Shown: one piece after another, positions 23,908 to 29,952 of the stretch
How the letters are laid out: the number at the start of each line of letters is the position of its first letter
How positions within the stretch are numbered: the stretch's first letter is position 1
Origin: DASQUK01 sp046723645
GTDB taxonomy: Bacteria; Actinomycetota; Acidimicrobiia; Acidimicrobiales; VFJN01
DNA: 33,341 nucleotides
Direction of reading: 5' to 3'
NCBI GenBank assembly: GCA_046723645.1
Contig: JBKOUY010000067.1
Coordinates: 1-33,341, forward strand
Notes under the pieces: model-generated
The model's input: the letters and a program-made list of their open reading frames with translations, nothing else
Told to the model about the DNA's origin: nothing
Databases searched by the model: none
Program-made: the position numbers and the translations under genes

Positions 23908-25413
23908 TCAGTAGGTCAGGACTCCGGGCGACGACCCGGCGCCCTCGGGGTCGCCGCGGCCGGCGAGCGCGTCCCAGATCGCACCCAGCGCCGGATCGTC
24001 GTCGGGCGATGTAAGCGACGCGCTCTCCAGCTCGGCGAGCGGCAGGCCCCGGCTGCGGAGGTAGCCGCCGATGCCTGTGCGCAGCCGCCGTTCGAGCATC
24101 TGCGCGCCGGAGCGATCGACGTCGGGCAGCACGACGGCGAACCAGTGCTGCGTCTGGTCGGGCACGTGCACCAGGTGATCGACCACGCCGCCCGCCACTA
24201 ACTGGTGGCCCAACTCCCGCAGGAGCGTGACCTGGCGCCGGTACGGGAGCAGTGCGAAGGGCTCGTCCGGCACCTGGACCAGAACCAGCGAGAACGGGCT
24301 GCCGGTGCGTTCGCAGTACGCCTTCTCGGCCGCGATTCGGTCGCACAGGAACCGCGCGGTCCACAACCGCGTCTCCGGATCGATCGGCGGGGCAGGGGCC
24401 GACGCTGCCGCAGGGGTGGCGCGCCGCGGCGGGGCCGGCCGGGACGGGGCGGGCGGCGCCGAGGGCGGCGGCATGGCGTCATGCCATGACCCCGGTTGTG
24501 ACCCCGGTTGCCAGCGGGGGTCGTCGGCGGCGAGGGCCGGGCTCCCGTAGGGATCGGACCACGGCGCGGGCGGCGACCACTCGCCCGTGGGCTCCGGCAC
24601 GGCCGGGCTCCCATAGGGATCGGACCACGGCGCGGGCGACGGTGCGGGCGGCGACCACTCGCCCGTGGGCTCCGGCACGCGCGGGCTCCCGTAGGGATCG
24701 GACCACGGCGGCGGCGCGACCGCCGGGGCGTCCGGCGGCCAGCCGTTGGCGCCCGCCGGCCTCCCGGCCGGCCCCGGTCGCCAGGTGTCGTCGGGCGCGA
24801 GCGATCCCAGAGGCTCGGACCATTCCGACCCTTCGGCCCTCGCGTCCGCCGCGACCGGCGCGGGCGCCGGCCAGGCGGGCGGCTCGACGTCGGCCGGCGC
24901 GGGGTGGCCCGGATCGTCGTGCGGCGTCGTGACCCACACCGACGTCGGCCGCCCCGCAGCAAACGAGGCGTCGCCGGCGCGCTCCCGCTTCGACAAGGCC
25001 CGACCCCGCGCCATGAGCGGCGAGTCGTCCCACTCATTGCCCTGCAGCAGGCGGTCGACGAGCGGCTGCGCCCGGAGCCCGACCTCGGCCGCGACCGCGT
25101 ACGCAGCCGCACGGGTCAGGGTCAGCAGGCCGATGCTCGCCATCCCGGCGTCGTCCAGGTCGGCGGAGCGGAGGGCCAGGTACACGACGGTGGCGACGGC
25201 GGCGGCCAGCCACCCGGCGCTGCGCCCGACGATGAGGCCCGCCGCGAACACCGGGACGAACAGCAGCGTGGCCACGACCTCCACGCGATCGACGTCTGCG
25301 GCCACCAGCCCGGCGGCGACGATCGCCACCACCAGCGTGACGGCGAGCACCAGCAACGCCCCGGCCCCGCGCTCGCGCAAGCGGCCCACGCCCGCGTTCC
25401 CCGGCATCCCCAT
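23908..25413 (-). CDS. Membrane protein with proline-rich repeats and a degenerate GGDEF-like domain
   Basis: This 501-residue protein has three parts. Residues about 15-115 hold four hydrophobic helices (ALLVLAVTLVVAIVAAG, VEVVATLLFVPVFAAG and others), resembling a small MASE-like or sensor membrane region. A long low-complexity linker follows, with three near-copies of PWSDPYGSP-VPEPTGEWSPPAP. The C-terminal 170 residues start with DPETRLWTARFLCDRIAAE and LVLVQVPD, which match the start of a GGDEF fold, but no GGDEF motif or I-site is visible, so cyclase activity is unlikely. It may sense c-di-GMP or act as a scaffold. ATG 25413 is chosen because TAGGCT lies seven bases upstream; GTG 25416 is an alternative. 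Confidence 0.82.
   Translation of the reverse strand: MGMPGNAGVGRLRERGAGALLVLAVTLVVAIVAAGLVAADVDRVEVVATLLFVPVFAAGLIVGRSAGWLAAAVATVVYLALRSADLDDAGMASIGLLTLTRAAAYAVAAEVGLRAQPLVDRLLQGNEWDDSPLMARGRALSKRERAGDASFAAGRPTSVWVTTPHDDPGHPAPADVEPPAWPAPAPVAADARAEGSEWSEPLGSLAPDDTWRPGPAGRPAGANGWPPDAPAVAPPPWSDPYGSPRVPEPTGEWSPPAPSPAPWSDPYGSPAVPEPTGEWSPPAPWSDPYGSPALAADDPRWQPGSQPGSWHDAMPPPSAPPAPSRPAPPRRATPAAASAPAPPIDPETRLWTARFLCDRIAAEKAYCERTGSPFSLVLVQVPDEPFALLPYRRQVTLLRELGHQLVAGGVVDHLVHVPDQTQHWFAVVLPDVDRSGAQMLERRLRTGIGGYLRSRGLPLAELESASLTSPDDDPALGAIWDALAGRGDPEGAGSSPGVLTY
24539..24720. repeat. In-frame tandem repeats of 66 and 78 bp encoding a Pro-rich linker
   Basis: The phrase GGGCTCCCGTAGGGATCGG recurs at 24539, 24605 (one base changed) and 24683, followed by a shared stretch ending CGTGGGCTCCGGCAC. 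Unit lengths of 66 and 78 bp keep the reading frame, so copy number could vary without breaking the protein. Confidence 0.8.
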
Positions 25414-25420
25414 CACCGCC

Positions 25421-25426
25421 AGCCTA
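25421..25426 (-). promoter_or_regulatory. -10 element of a probable leaderless promoter for the GGDEF-like gene
   Basis: On the minus strand TAGGCT is followed by seven bases and the ATG at 25413. Confidence 0.4.
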
Positions 25427-25515
25427 CGTGGCCTCTGTCCTGGACGGGAGTCACACTACGCAGAGAAGACGTGGCCACACGCTGGGTGAGCCAGGGCGCA
25501 GCGCCCCCGTGGGGC

Positions 25516-26067
25516 TCAGAGGTACGTGCCCGGGCGGGCTTCCGACTCGACGTTGGGCTGCGGTGCCCCCGGCGGCAGCCGGCGGCGCATCTCGTCGAGC
25601 TGCTGCCGGGCGGCCATCTGCTGGGCGAAGAGCGTTGCCTGGATGCCGTGGAACAGGCCCTCGAGCCAGCCCACGAGCTGGGCCTTGGCGACCCGGAGCT
25701 CGGCCTCGCTGGGTGTCGCCGTGTCGGCGAAGGGGTGGGCCAGGCGGCCCAGCTCGTCGCGCAGGTCGGGCGAGAGCGCCCCCGACAGCTCGGAGATCGA
25801 CGTCTCGTAGATCTCCCGGAGCCGGTCACGGCTCTGCTCGTCGAGCTCGGACTGGCGCACCTCCTCCAGCAGGAGCTTGATCATCGACCCGATCCGCATC
25901 ACCTTGGCCGGCTGCTCGACGGCCTCGTTGGGCTGGTCCCCGGCCTCGGCGGGCCTCACCACCTCGGGGTGCTCGACCTGCCCCGGAGCGGAGCTCCCGT
26001 CGGCCGAGCCCGCCGGCGGCTGCGCCGGCGCGTGCTGGCTGGCGCTCTGATCGTCGGTGAACGACAT
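25516..26067 (-). CDS. bpa: Bacterial proteasome activator (Bpa/PafE family)
   Basis: Bpa forms a ring that docks on the 20S proteasome and opens it for ATP-independent degradation. The 183-residue protein has a disordered acidic/Pro/Gln-rich N-terminus (residues 1-50). A four-helix core follows, starting with KVMRIGSMIKLLLEEVRQSELDE and RDRLREIYETSISELSGALSPDLRDEL, both highly characteristic of the family. AQLVGWLEGLFHGIQATLFAQQM continues the core. The C-terminus ends in GTYL, matching the terminal Gly-x-Tyr-Leu used to dock on the proteasome alpha ring. ATG 26067 (MSFTDD) is the likely start; 26076 would add three residues. No proteasome subunit gene lies in this window. It is in a same-strand row with the phosphatase upstream. 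Confidence 0.92.
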   Translation of the reverse strand: MSFTDDQSASQHAPAQPPAGSADGSSAPGQVEHPEVVRPAEAGDQPNEAVEQPAKVMRIGSMIKLLLEEVRQSELDEQSRDRLREIYETSISELSGALSPDLRDELGRLAHPFADTATPSEAELRVAKAQLVGWLEGLFHGIQATLFAQQMAARQQLDEMRRRLPPGAPQPNVESEARPGTYL

Positions 26068-26152
26068 GGGGGCCATCCTGCCACGGTCCAACGCAGATCC
26101 TGCGCGCTCGCCGGAATCCGCCGCCGCGGGACCGACGGCGGGTGAGAACCCG

Positions 26153-27253
26153 TCAGTGTCGGGCCGCCAGGAGCGGGACCAGCATCTCCGCCGGCGTCAG
26201 CGACCCGTGCCGCCCGATGAGCTCGTAGGGGCCGACGTCCTGGGGGTCGTGGAAGGCGGCGTCGGTCCTCGCCACGAGGGCAACGTCTCCCAGCCGGGAC
26301 CGCGCCGCCTCTGTCACCACCGGGCCCAGCCAGCCGCCGGCGACGATCTCGTCCCGCGTGACCACCCAGGCGTTGTCGCCGTGGTGCTCGACGGCCGCCT
26401 CCCACAGGGCGCTCGCCCGGCCGGGCCGGGCGTGGAGCCAGCGGAACCGCGCCTCCCCGGACTGCATGGACGTCTGCGCGAGCACGGGCGCCGCCAGCTC
26501 CACGATGTCGTCGCCGGTCTCCACCTGGCCATGGTCTGCGATGACGACCAGGGCGGCGCCGGCGGGTAGGCGGGAGACCATGCGGTCGGCGACCTGGTCG
26601 ATCCACGCAAGCTCGGCGTCGTAGTACTCGCCCAGCCCGTACTCGTGGGCCACCTTGTCCAGCCCGTCGTAGTAGGCGTACACGAAGGGCTCGCCGGTGG
26701 CCAGCAGGTGCTCCACCTCGGTGACCATGGTCGCCATCGTGCGATAACCCCAGAACCGGGCGGGCTCGAGGTGCGCGCCGGTGAAACCCGAGCGCCGGTA
26801 TTCGGCCCGGGTCACAACGGGGGGCCGCTGGCCGAGGAACGGGGCCGTCGGCTGCAACTTGGCGGGCGGCAGGCTGTGGTGGGCGTCTCCGGCGGCGGTG
26901 GCCCAGCGCAGGACGTTGAGGACCTCGCCGTGCACCGCCATGCGGTAGCCGACGATGCCGTGCTCCCCGGGCGGCAGGCCCGTGGTGATCGAGGTGAGGG
27001 CGGTCGACGTCGTCGACGGCGCCACCGTGGTGATCGGGCCCCCCTCCATGGCCGCAAGCGTCGGGGCCAGGGAGCCGCGGGCCGCGAGCTGCTGCCAGCC
27101 CATGCCGTCGAGGACGAACAGCACCACCTGGCGCGCGTCGACCGCGGTCGCGGGAAGCCAGCGCGGTGCGTCGTCCGGCGGTCCGAGCAGCGCAGGCACG
27201 ACGTTCGTGACGCAGGCCCCGCCGTAGTCAGGTAGTAGGGGTTCGTGGACCAC
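26153..27253 (-). CDS. Alkaline-phosphatase-superfamily phosphodiesterase/pyrophosphatase-like protein
   Basis: This 366-residue protein belongs to the type I phosphodiesterase/nucleotide pyrophosphatase group. VVLFVLDGMGWQQL holds the first metal-binding Asp. APSTTSTALTSITTGLPPGEHGIVGY carries the nucleophile Thr and is the most diagnostic block. YAYYDGLDKVAHEYG supplies the Asp and His of the second metal site, and VVIADHGQVE supplies the later Asp-His pair. No signal peptide or membrane helix is seen, so it is probably cytosolic. The GTG at 27253 is chosen because GGAAAGG lies seven bases upstream. It is divergent from rrf2 and shares a regulatory region with it. The substrate is not identifiable. 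Confidence 0.88.
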   Translation of the reverse strand: MVHEPLLPDYGGACVTNVVPALLGPPDDAPRWLPATAVDARQVVLFVLDGMGWQQLAARGSLAPTLAAMEGGPITTVAPSTTSTALTSITTGLPPGEHGIVGYRMAVHGEVLNVLRWATAAGDAHHSLPPAKLQPTAPFLGQRPPVVTRAEYRRSGFTGAHLEPARFWGYRTMATMVTEVEHLLATGEPFVYAYYDGLDKVAHEYGLGEYYDAELAWIDQVADRMVSRLPAGAALVVIADHGQVETGDDIVELAAPVLAQTSMQSGEARFRWLHARPGRASALWEAAVEHHGDNAWVVTRDEIVAGGWLGPVVTEAARSRLGDVALVARTDAAFHDPQDVGPYELIGRHGSLTPAEMLVPLLAARH

Positions 27254-27274
27254 GCCTGTGCCTTTCCGGGGTCC

Positions 27275-27280
27275 ACCGTA
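27275..27280 (-). promoter_or_regulatory. Possible -10 element of the phosphodiesterase gene
   Basis: TACGGT on the minus strand would start transcription about 15 bases before the GTG at 27253, with the Shine-Dalgarno GGAAAGG in between. The left arm of the inverted repeat at 27291-27299 falls near its -35 position. Confidence 0.35.
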
Positions 27281-27290
27281 CCCAGCCCGG

Positions 27291-27339
27291 CGCAAACCGG
27301 TCAGGGGGTTCGGGTGTCCGTTCGCGGCGTCGGTTTGCG
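27291..27339. promoter_or_regulatory. Inverted repeat between divergent genes, candidate Rrf2 operator
   Basis: CGCAAACCG (27291-27299) and CGGTTTGCG (27331-27339) are perfect inverted copies, centres 40 bp apart. The right arm overlaps the upstream part of the rrf2 promoter and the left arm lies at the -35 region of the divergent gene. This places them well for control of both, most simply by Rrf2 itself. Confidence 0.5.
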
Positions 27340-27348
27340 ACGACTCGT

Positions 27349-27354
27349 TACGCT
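27349..27354 (+). promoter_or_regulatory. -10 element of a probable leaderless promoter for rrf2
   Basis: TACGCT is followed by six bases and the ATG at 27361. There is no Shine-Dalgarno sequence before the ATG. Confidence 0.5.
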
Positions 27355-27360
27355 CACGGC

Positions 27361-27813
27361 ATGAAGGTGTCGACGCGCGGTGACTACGCCAGCCGGGCGC
27401 TGCTGTCGCTGTCGCTGCACGCCGGCGAGGCGGGCCCGACCTCGGTCCGCGACATCGCCGAGCGCACCGGCCTGCCGCAGCCGTACCTCGAGCAGATCCT
27501 CTTGGCGCTCAAGGGCGCGGGCCTGGTCCGCTCCAAGCGTGGCGTGGGCGGCGGCTACGTGTTGGCGCGGGAGCCCGCCAGGATCACGCTGGGCGACATC
27601 GTGAGTGCGGTCGACGGGCCCATCACCGTGGGCGATTTCGGCGAGCCCCACCAGAACGGCGCCTGCGATCACGAGGGCCAGTGCGTGCTGCTGGCGATCT
27701 GGGGGGTGCTGGGCGAGCACATGCGCCGCCACCTCGACGAGCTGACGCTGGCCGACATCGCCAGGATGGCCCGGGGCGAGCGCGACTGGCCGGTGGTCGA
27801 GCCCGTCGACTGA
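27361..27813 (+). CDS. Rrf2-family transcriptional regulator with two cysteines
   Basis: This is a 150-residue winged-helix regulator. The N-terminus MKVSTRGDYASRALLSLSLH and SVRDIAERTGLPQPYLEQILLALKGAGLVRSKRGVGGGYVLAR form the DNA-binding domain and wing. The C-terminal part has Cys102 and Cys108 in ACDHEGQC, spaced CX5C. IscR and NsrR use three cysteines; here there are only two, as in some redox or [2Fe-2S]-sensing members where other residues complete the site. The role is therefore likely sensing of Fe-S status, redox or NO, but the ligand is unproven. The gene has a leaderless-type promoter, an inverted repeat overlaps its upstream region, and a palindromic repeat begins one base after its stop codon. 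Confidence 0.9.
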   Translation: MKVSTRGDYASRALLSLSLHAGEAGPTSVRDIAERTGLPQPYLEQILLALKGAGLVRSKRGVGGGYVLAREPARITLGDIVSAVDGPITVGDFGEPHQNGACDHEGQCVLLAIWGVLGEHMRRHLDELTLADIARMARGERDWPVVEPVD

Positions 27814-27866
27814 CGAACTTGCGGCACTTGTGGCCGCCATGGGGGCCCTAACCACCGCATGTTCGG
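27814..27866. repeat. Palindromic repeat, copy B, between convergent rrf2 and rluD
   Basis: CGAACTTGCGG (27814-27824) pairs with CCGCATGTTCG (27855-27865) with one mismatch. The 17-base core (27833-27849) is identical to that of copy A in menF. It starts directly after the rrf2 stop and fills most of the 64-bp gap to the rluD stop, so it may act as a bidirectional terminator. Confidence 0.75.
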
Positions 27867-27877
27867 ATGGGACGGGG

Positions 27878-28813
27878 TCAGCGCAGCGCGGCCAGCACCG
27901 CCTCGAGGTCGGGGGGCAGCGGCGAATCGAACGCCAGTGGCTCCGCGCTGACCGGGTGCTCCAGCGCCAGGTGCTCGGCGTGCAGCCACGGCCGGGGTGC
28001 CGGCAGCGAGGCGCGGCGGCCGCCGTAGCGGGCATCCCCGACGACGGGATGGCCGATCGACGCCATGTGGACCCGGATCTGGTGGGTCCGGCCCGTCTCG
28101 AGCCTGCAGCGCAGCTCCGTGACCGTCACCGGGTCCGCGAAGCCCCGGACCACCTCGTAGCGCGTCCGGGCCTCCTTTCCGGCCAGCGTCACCGCCATGC
28201 GCGTGCGGTCGCGGGCACTGCGGCCAACCGGGGCGTCGACCATCCCCGTCGGCGAGTCGACCGCACCCCAGACCAGCGCTCGGTAGCGCCGGTCGACCCG
28301 GCGGGCCTCGAGCATCGCCACCAGGGCCCCGTACGCGCGCTCGGTGCGGGCCACCAGCAGCAGGCCCGACGTGCCCTTGTCGAGTCGGTGGACGATGCCG
28401 GGCCGGTCGGGCTGGCCGACGGCGCGGATCTCCGGATACCGGGCGAGCAGCCCGTGGACCAGCGTGCCCGCGTGCTGGCCGGCGCCGGGATGCACGACCA
28501 GACCCGCGGGCTTGTCGACGACGAGCATGTCGGGATCCTCGTACACCAGCGGCACGTCGACGCTGGGGTCGGGGGCCAGGACCTCGTCAGCGGACCGGTC
28601 CGGCGCGACCACCTCGAGCGCGTCACCCTCGACAACGCGGTGCGAGCGGGTGGTGACCGCCCGCCCCCCGATGGCGACGTCGCCGGCGTCGACCAGCGCG
28701 GCGGCCTCGGAACGGCTGCAGCCGGCGACCATGGCCACGACACGATCGAGCCGCTGGCCGTCGAGAGCCCGCGGCACGACCGCTACGAGGGTCGATCCCG
28801 CCGGTCGCCCCAT
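27878..28813 (-). CDS. rluD: RluA-family 23S rRNA pseudouridine synthase (RluD-like)
   Basis: This enzyme isomerises uridines in 23S rRNA. The N-terminal S4 RNA-binding domain spans about residues 17-75 (RLDRVVAMVAGCSRSEAAALVDAGDV). The catalytic domain carries the family signature IVHRLDKGTSGLL with catalytic Asp145, and the later RTRYEVV, LETGRTHQIRVHMASIGHPVVGD and RLHAEHL-like blocks. At 311 residues with an S4 domain it matches RluD more than RluA or RluC, but the exact target uridines are inferred. ATG 28813 is the start. It lies 55 bp after lspA, a gene pair that is common in bacteria, and likely belongs to the TraR/DksA-lspA-rluD operon. Confidence 0.93.
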   Translation of the reverse strand: MGRPAGSTLVAVVPRALDGQRLDRVVAMVAGCSRSEAAALVDAGDVAIGGRAVTTRSHRVVEGDALEVVAPDRSADEVLAPDPSVDVPLVYEDPDMLVVDKPAGLVVHPGAGQHAGTLVHGLLARYPEIRAVGQPDRPGIVHRLDKGTSGLLLVARTERAYGALVAMLEARRVDRRYRALVWGAVDSPTGMVDAPVGRSARDRTRMAVTLAGKEARTRYEVVRGFADPVTVTELRCRLETGRTHQIRVHMASIGHPVVGDARYGGRRASLPAPRPWLHAEHLALEHPVSAEPLAFDSPLPPDLEAVLAALR

Positions 28814-28814
28814 T

Positions 28815-28862
28815 GCCGGTCCGCCTGTGTCGCTCGAGCCGTCGGTGTCCCGCAGGACCGGC
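28815..28862. repeat. Inverted repeat in the lspA-rluD gap
   Basis: GCCGGTCC (28815-28822) and GGACCGGC (28855-28862) are perfect inverted copies with a 32-base spacer. In RNA they would close a large loop just before the rluD start codon and might affect its translation. Confidence 0.4.
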
Positions 28863-28868
28863 GCCCGC

Positions 28869-29375
28869 TCACGCCGCGGCGTCCTCGTCGCCGTGGTGCC
28901 ACTGCGTCCCGAACAGCATCAGCGCACCCACGACGATGGCGGTGTCCGCGATGTTGAAGACCGGCCACCACTGGAGGTCGATGAAGTCGACGACCCCGCC
29001 GCCGAGCGGGCCGTCGCCAGCCCGGAAGGCGCGATCGATCAGGTTGCCCAGCGCACCGCCCGAGACCAGGCCGATGGCCACCGCCATGCCCGGCCTGGTC
29101 GCGTAGCGTCCGGAGCGCAGCAGGATGGCCACCACCACCAGCGCCAGCACCGAGATGACGGCGCCGCGGCCCGGCGCCACGCTGAAGGCAGAGCCGTAGT
29201 TGATGGTGAGGTGGAGCCGCAGCGTCCACACGATGTCGATCGTGCGCGTGTCCAGCGTCTCGACCGCCCACCACTTGGTGAGCTGGTCGATGGCGAGGAC
29301 GGCGGCTGCGGTACCCAGGAGCAGCGACCACCGTGCGCGTTGGGCGGTGGCCGGTGGGGCCGCCTCCCCCGTCAA
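28869..29375 (-). CDS. lspA: Lipoprotein signal peptidase II (LspA)
   Basis: LspA is a membrane aspartic protease that cleaves the signal peptide of prolipoproteins. The 168-residue protein has four hydrophobic helices. Conserved blocks are AIDQLTKWW, NYGSAFSV (canonical NxGAAF with Ser for Ala), GGALGNLIDR, VVDFIDL with catalytic Asp130 and FNIADTAIVVG with catalytic Asp144. I chose TTG 29375 because it overlaps the TGA of the upstream gene in TTGA, a common coupling arrangement, and gives a normal length. GTG 29405 would add ten residues inside the neighbour's zinc-finger region. It is the middle gene of the probable TraR/DksA-lspA-rluD operon. Confidence 0.93.
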   Translation of the reverse strand: MTGEAAPPATAQRARWSLLLGTAAAVLAIDQLTKWWAVETLDTRTIDIVWTLRLHLTINYGSAFSVAPGRGAVISVLALVVVAILLRSGRYATRPGMAVAIGLVSGGALGNLIDRAFRAGDGPLGGGVVDFIDLQWWPVFNIADTAIVVGALMLFGTQWHHGDEDAAA

Positions 29376-29827
29376 CGACCCAGGCCCAGACCCCCGCTCT
29401 TGCACTTCACGCACAGTGCGGCGTACGGCAGGGCCCGGAGGCGCTCCTTGGGGATCGCGGTGCCGCATGAGTCGCACTTCCCGTAGGACCCGTCGTGGAT
29501 CTTCTCGATCGCCCGGTCGATCTGCTCGATGGCCGCCCGGGCCTGCGCGGAGAGCGCCAGGTCACGTTCGCGCTCGACCGCCAGTGTGTCACCCTCGCCC
29601 GACTCCTCGTCGAACTGGACGTCGCCCGGCTCGCGGTCCTCGGTGAGCGAGTCGGCCTCGGCCTGCAGGCTCTCGGCTTGGTGCAGGTACGTCGCTCGCT
29701 CCTCGGTCAGGGCCTGGAGCTGACCCTCGAGGAACTTGTCGAGCGCGGGAGCCTTGCTCGAGCGCTTGGTGCCCCTGGACCGGGGAGCGGACTTGCGGGC
29801 AGGAGCGGCTTTCGTGGCTCTGGGCAT
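29372..29827 (-). CDS. TraR/DksA-family zinc-finger protein
   Basis: This 151-residue protein has a basic, Ala/Lys/Arg-rich N-terminal tail of about 28 residues, then a predicted coiled coil (about 30-110), and a C4 zinc finger with Cys118, Cys121, Cys139 and Cys142 (CDSC ... CVKC). This is the DksA/TraR layout, in which the coiled coil enters the RNA polymerase secondary channel. The Asp-rich tip of true DksA is not clearly matched, so action on RNA polymerase and response to ppGpp are inferred. The gene is first in a row with lspA and rluD and has the best sigma-70-type promoter in the window. Similar genes often lie next to lspA in actinobacteria. Confidence 0.9.
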   Translation of the reverse strand: MPRATKAAPARKSAPRSRGTKRSSKAPALDKFLEGQLQALTEERATYLHQAESLQAEADSLTEDREPGDVQFDEESGEGDTLAVERERDLALSAQARAAIEQIDRAIEKIHDGSYGKCDSCGTAIPKERLRALPYAALCVKCKSGGLGLGR

Positions 29828-29862
29828 GGGGGATCTCGCCGTCCTCGGGAAAAGGGTGCCGG

Positions 29863-29891
29863 ATGGTACGCCGACCCCCGCAGGGGGTCAA
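29863..29891 (-). promoter_or_regulatory. Promoter of the TraR/DksA-lspA-rluD operon
   Basis: On the minus strand TTGACC (29891-29886) and TACCAT (29868-29863) are separated by exactly 17 bp, and transcription would start about 30 bases before the ATG at 29827. The spacer contains most of a perfect 7-bp stem GACCCCC-GCA-GGGGGTC at 29873-29889. Confidence 0.6.
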
Positions 29892-29939
29892 GGGAAGGCG
29901 TGCAGGATACGTGTGAGGGGACCGAATCCCACCGCGGCC

Positions 29940-29945
29940 TACGCT
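29940..29945 (+). promoter_or_regulatory. -10 element of a probable leaderless promoter for ileS
   Basis: TACGCT is followed by seven bases and the ATG at 29953. No T-box leader is possible, because the whole gap to the divergent gene is only 125 bp. Confidence 0.45.
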
Positions 29946-29952
29946 GAGCGAT

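Noticed and set aside
24539..24720. Repeats in the GGDEF-like gene, considered as a CRISPR array
   Set aside because: The units are coding, in frame, of unequal length and without unique spacers; no cas gene is near.
26119..26141. CCGCCG/CGGCGG pair after the phosphodiesterase stop, considered as a terminator
   Set aside because: The stem is only six bases with an 11-base loop, as expected by chance at this GC content.
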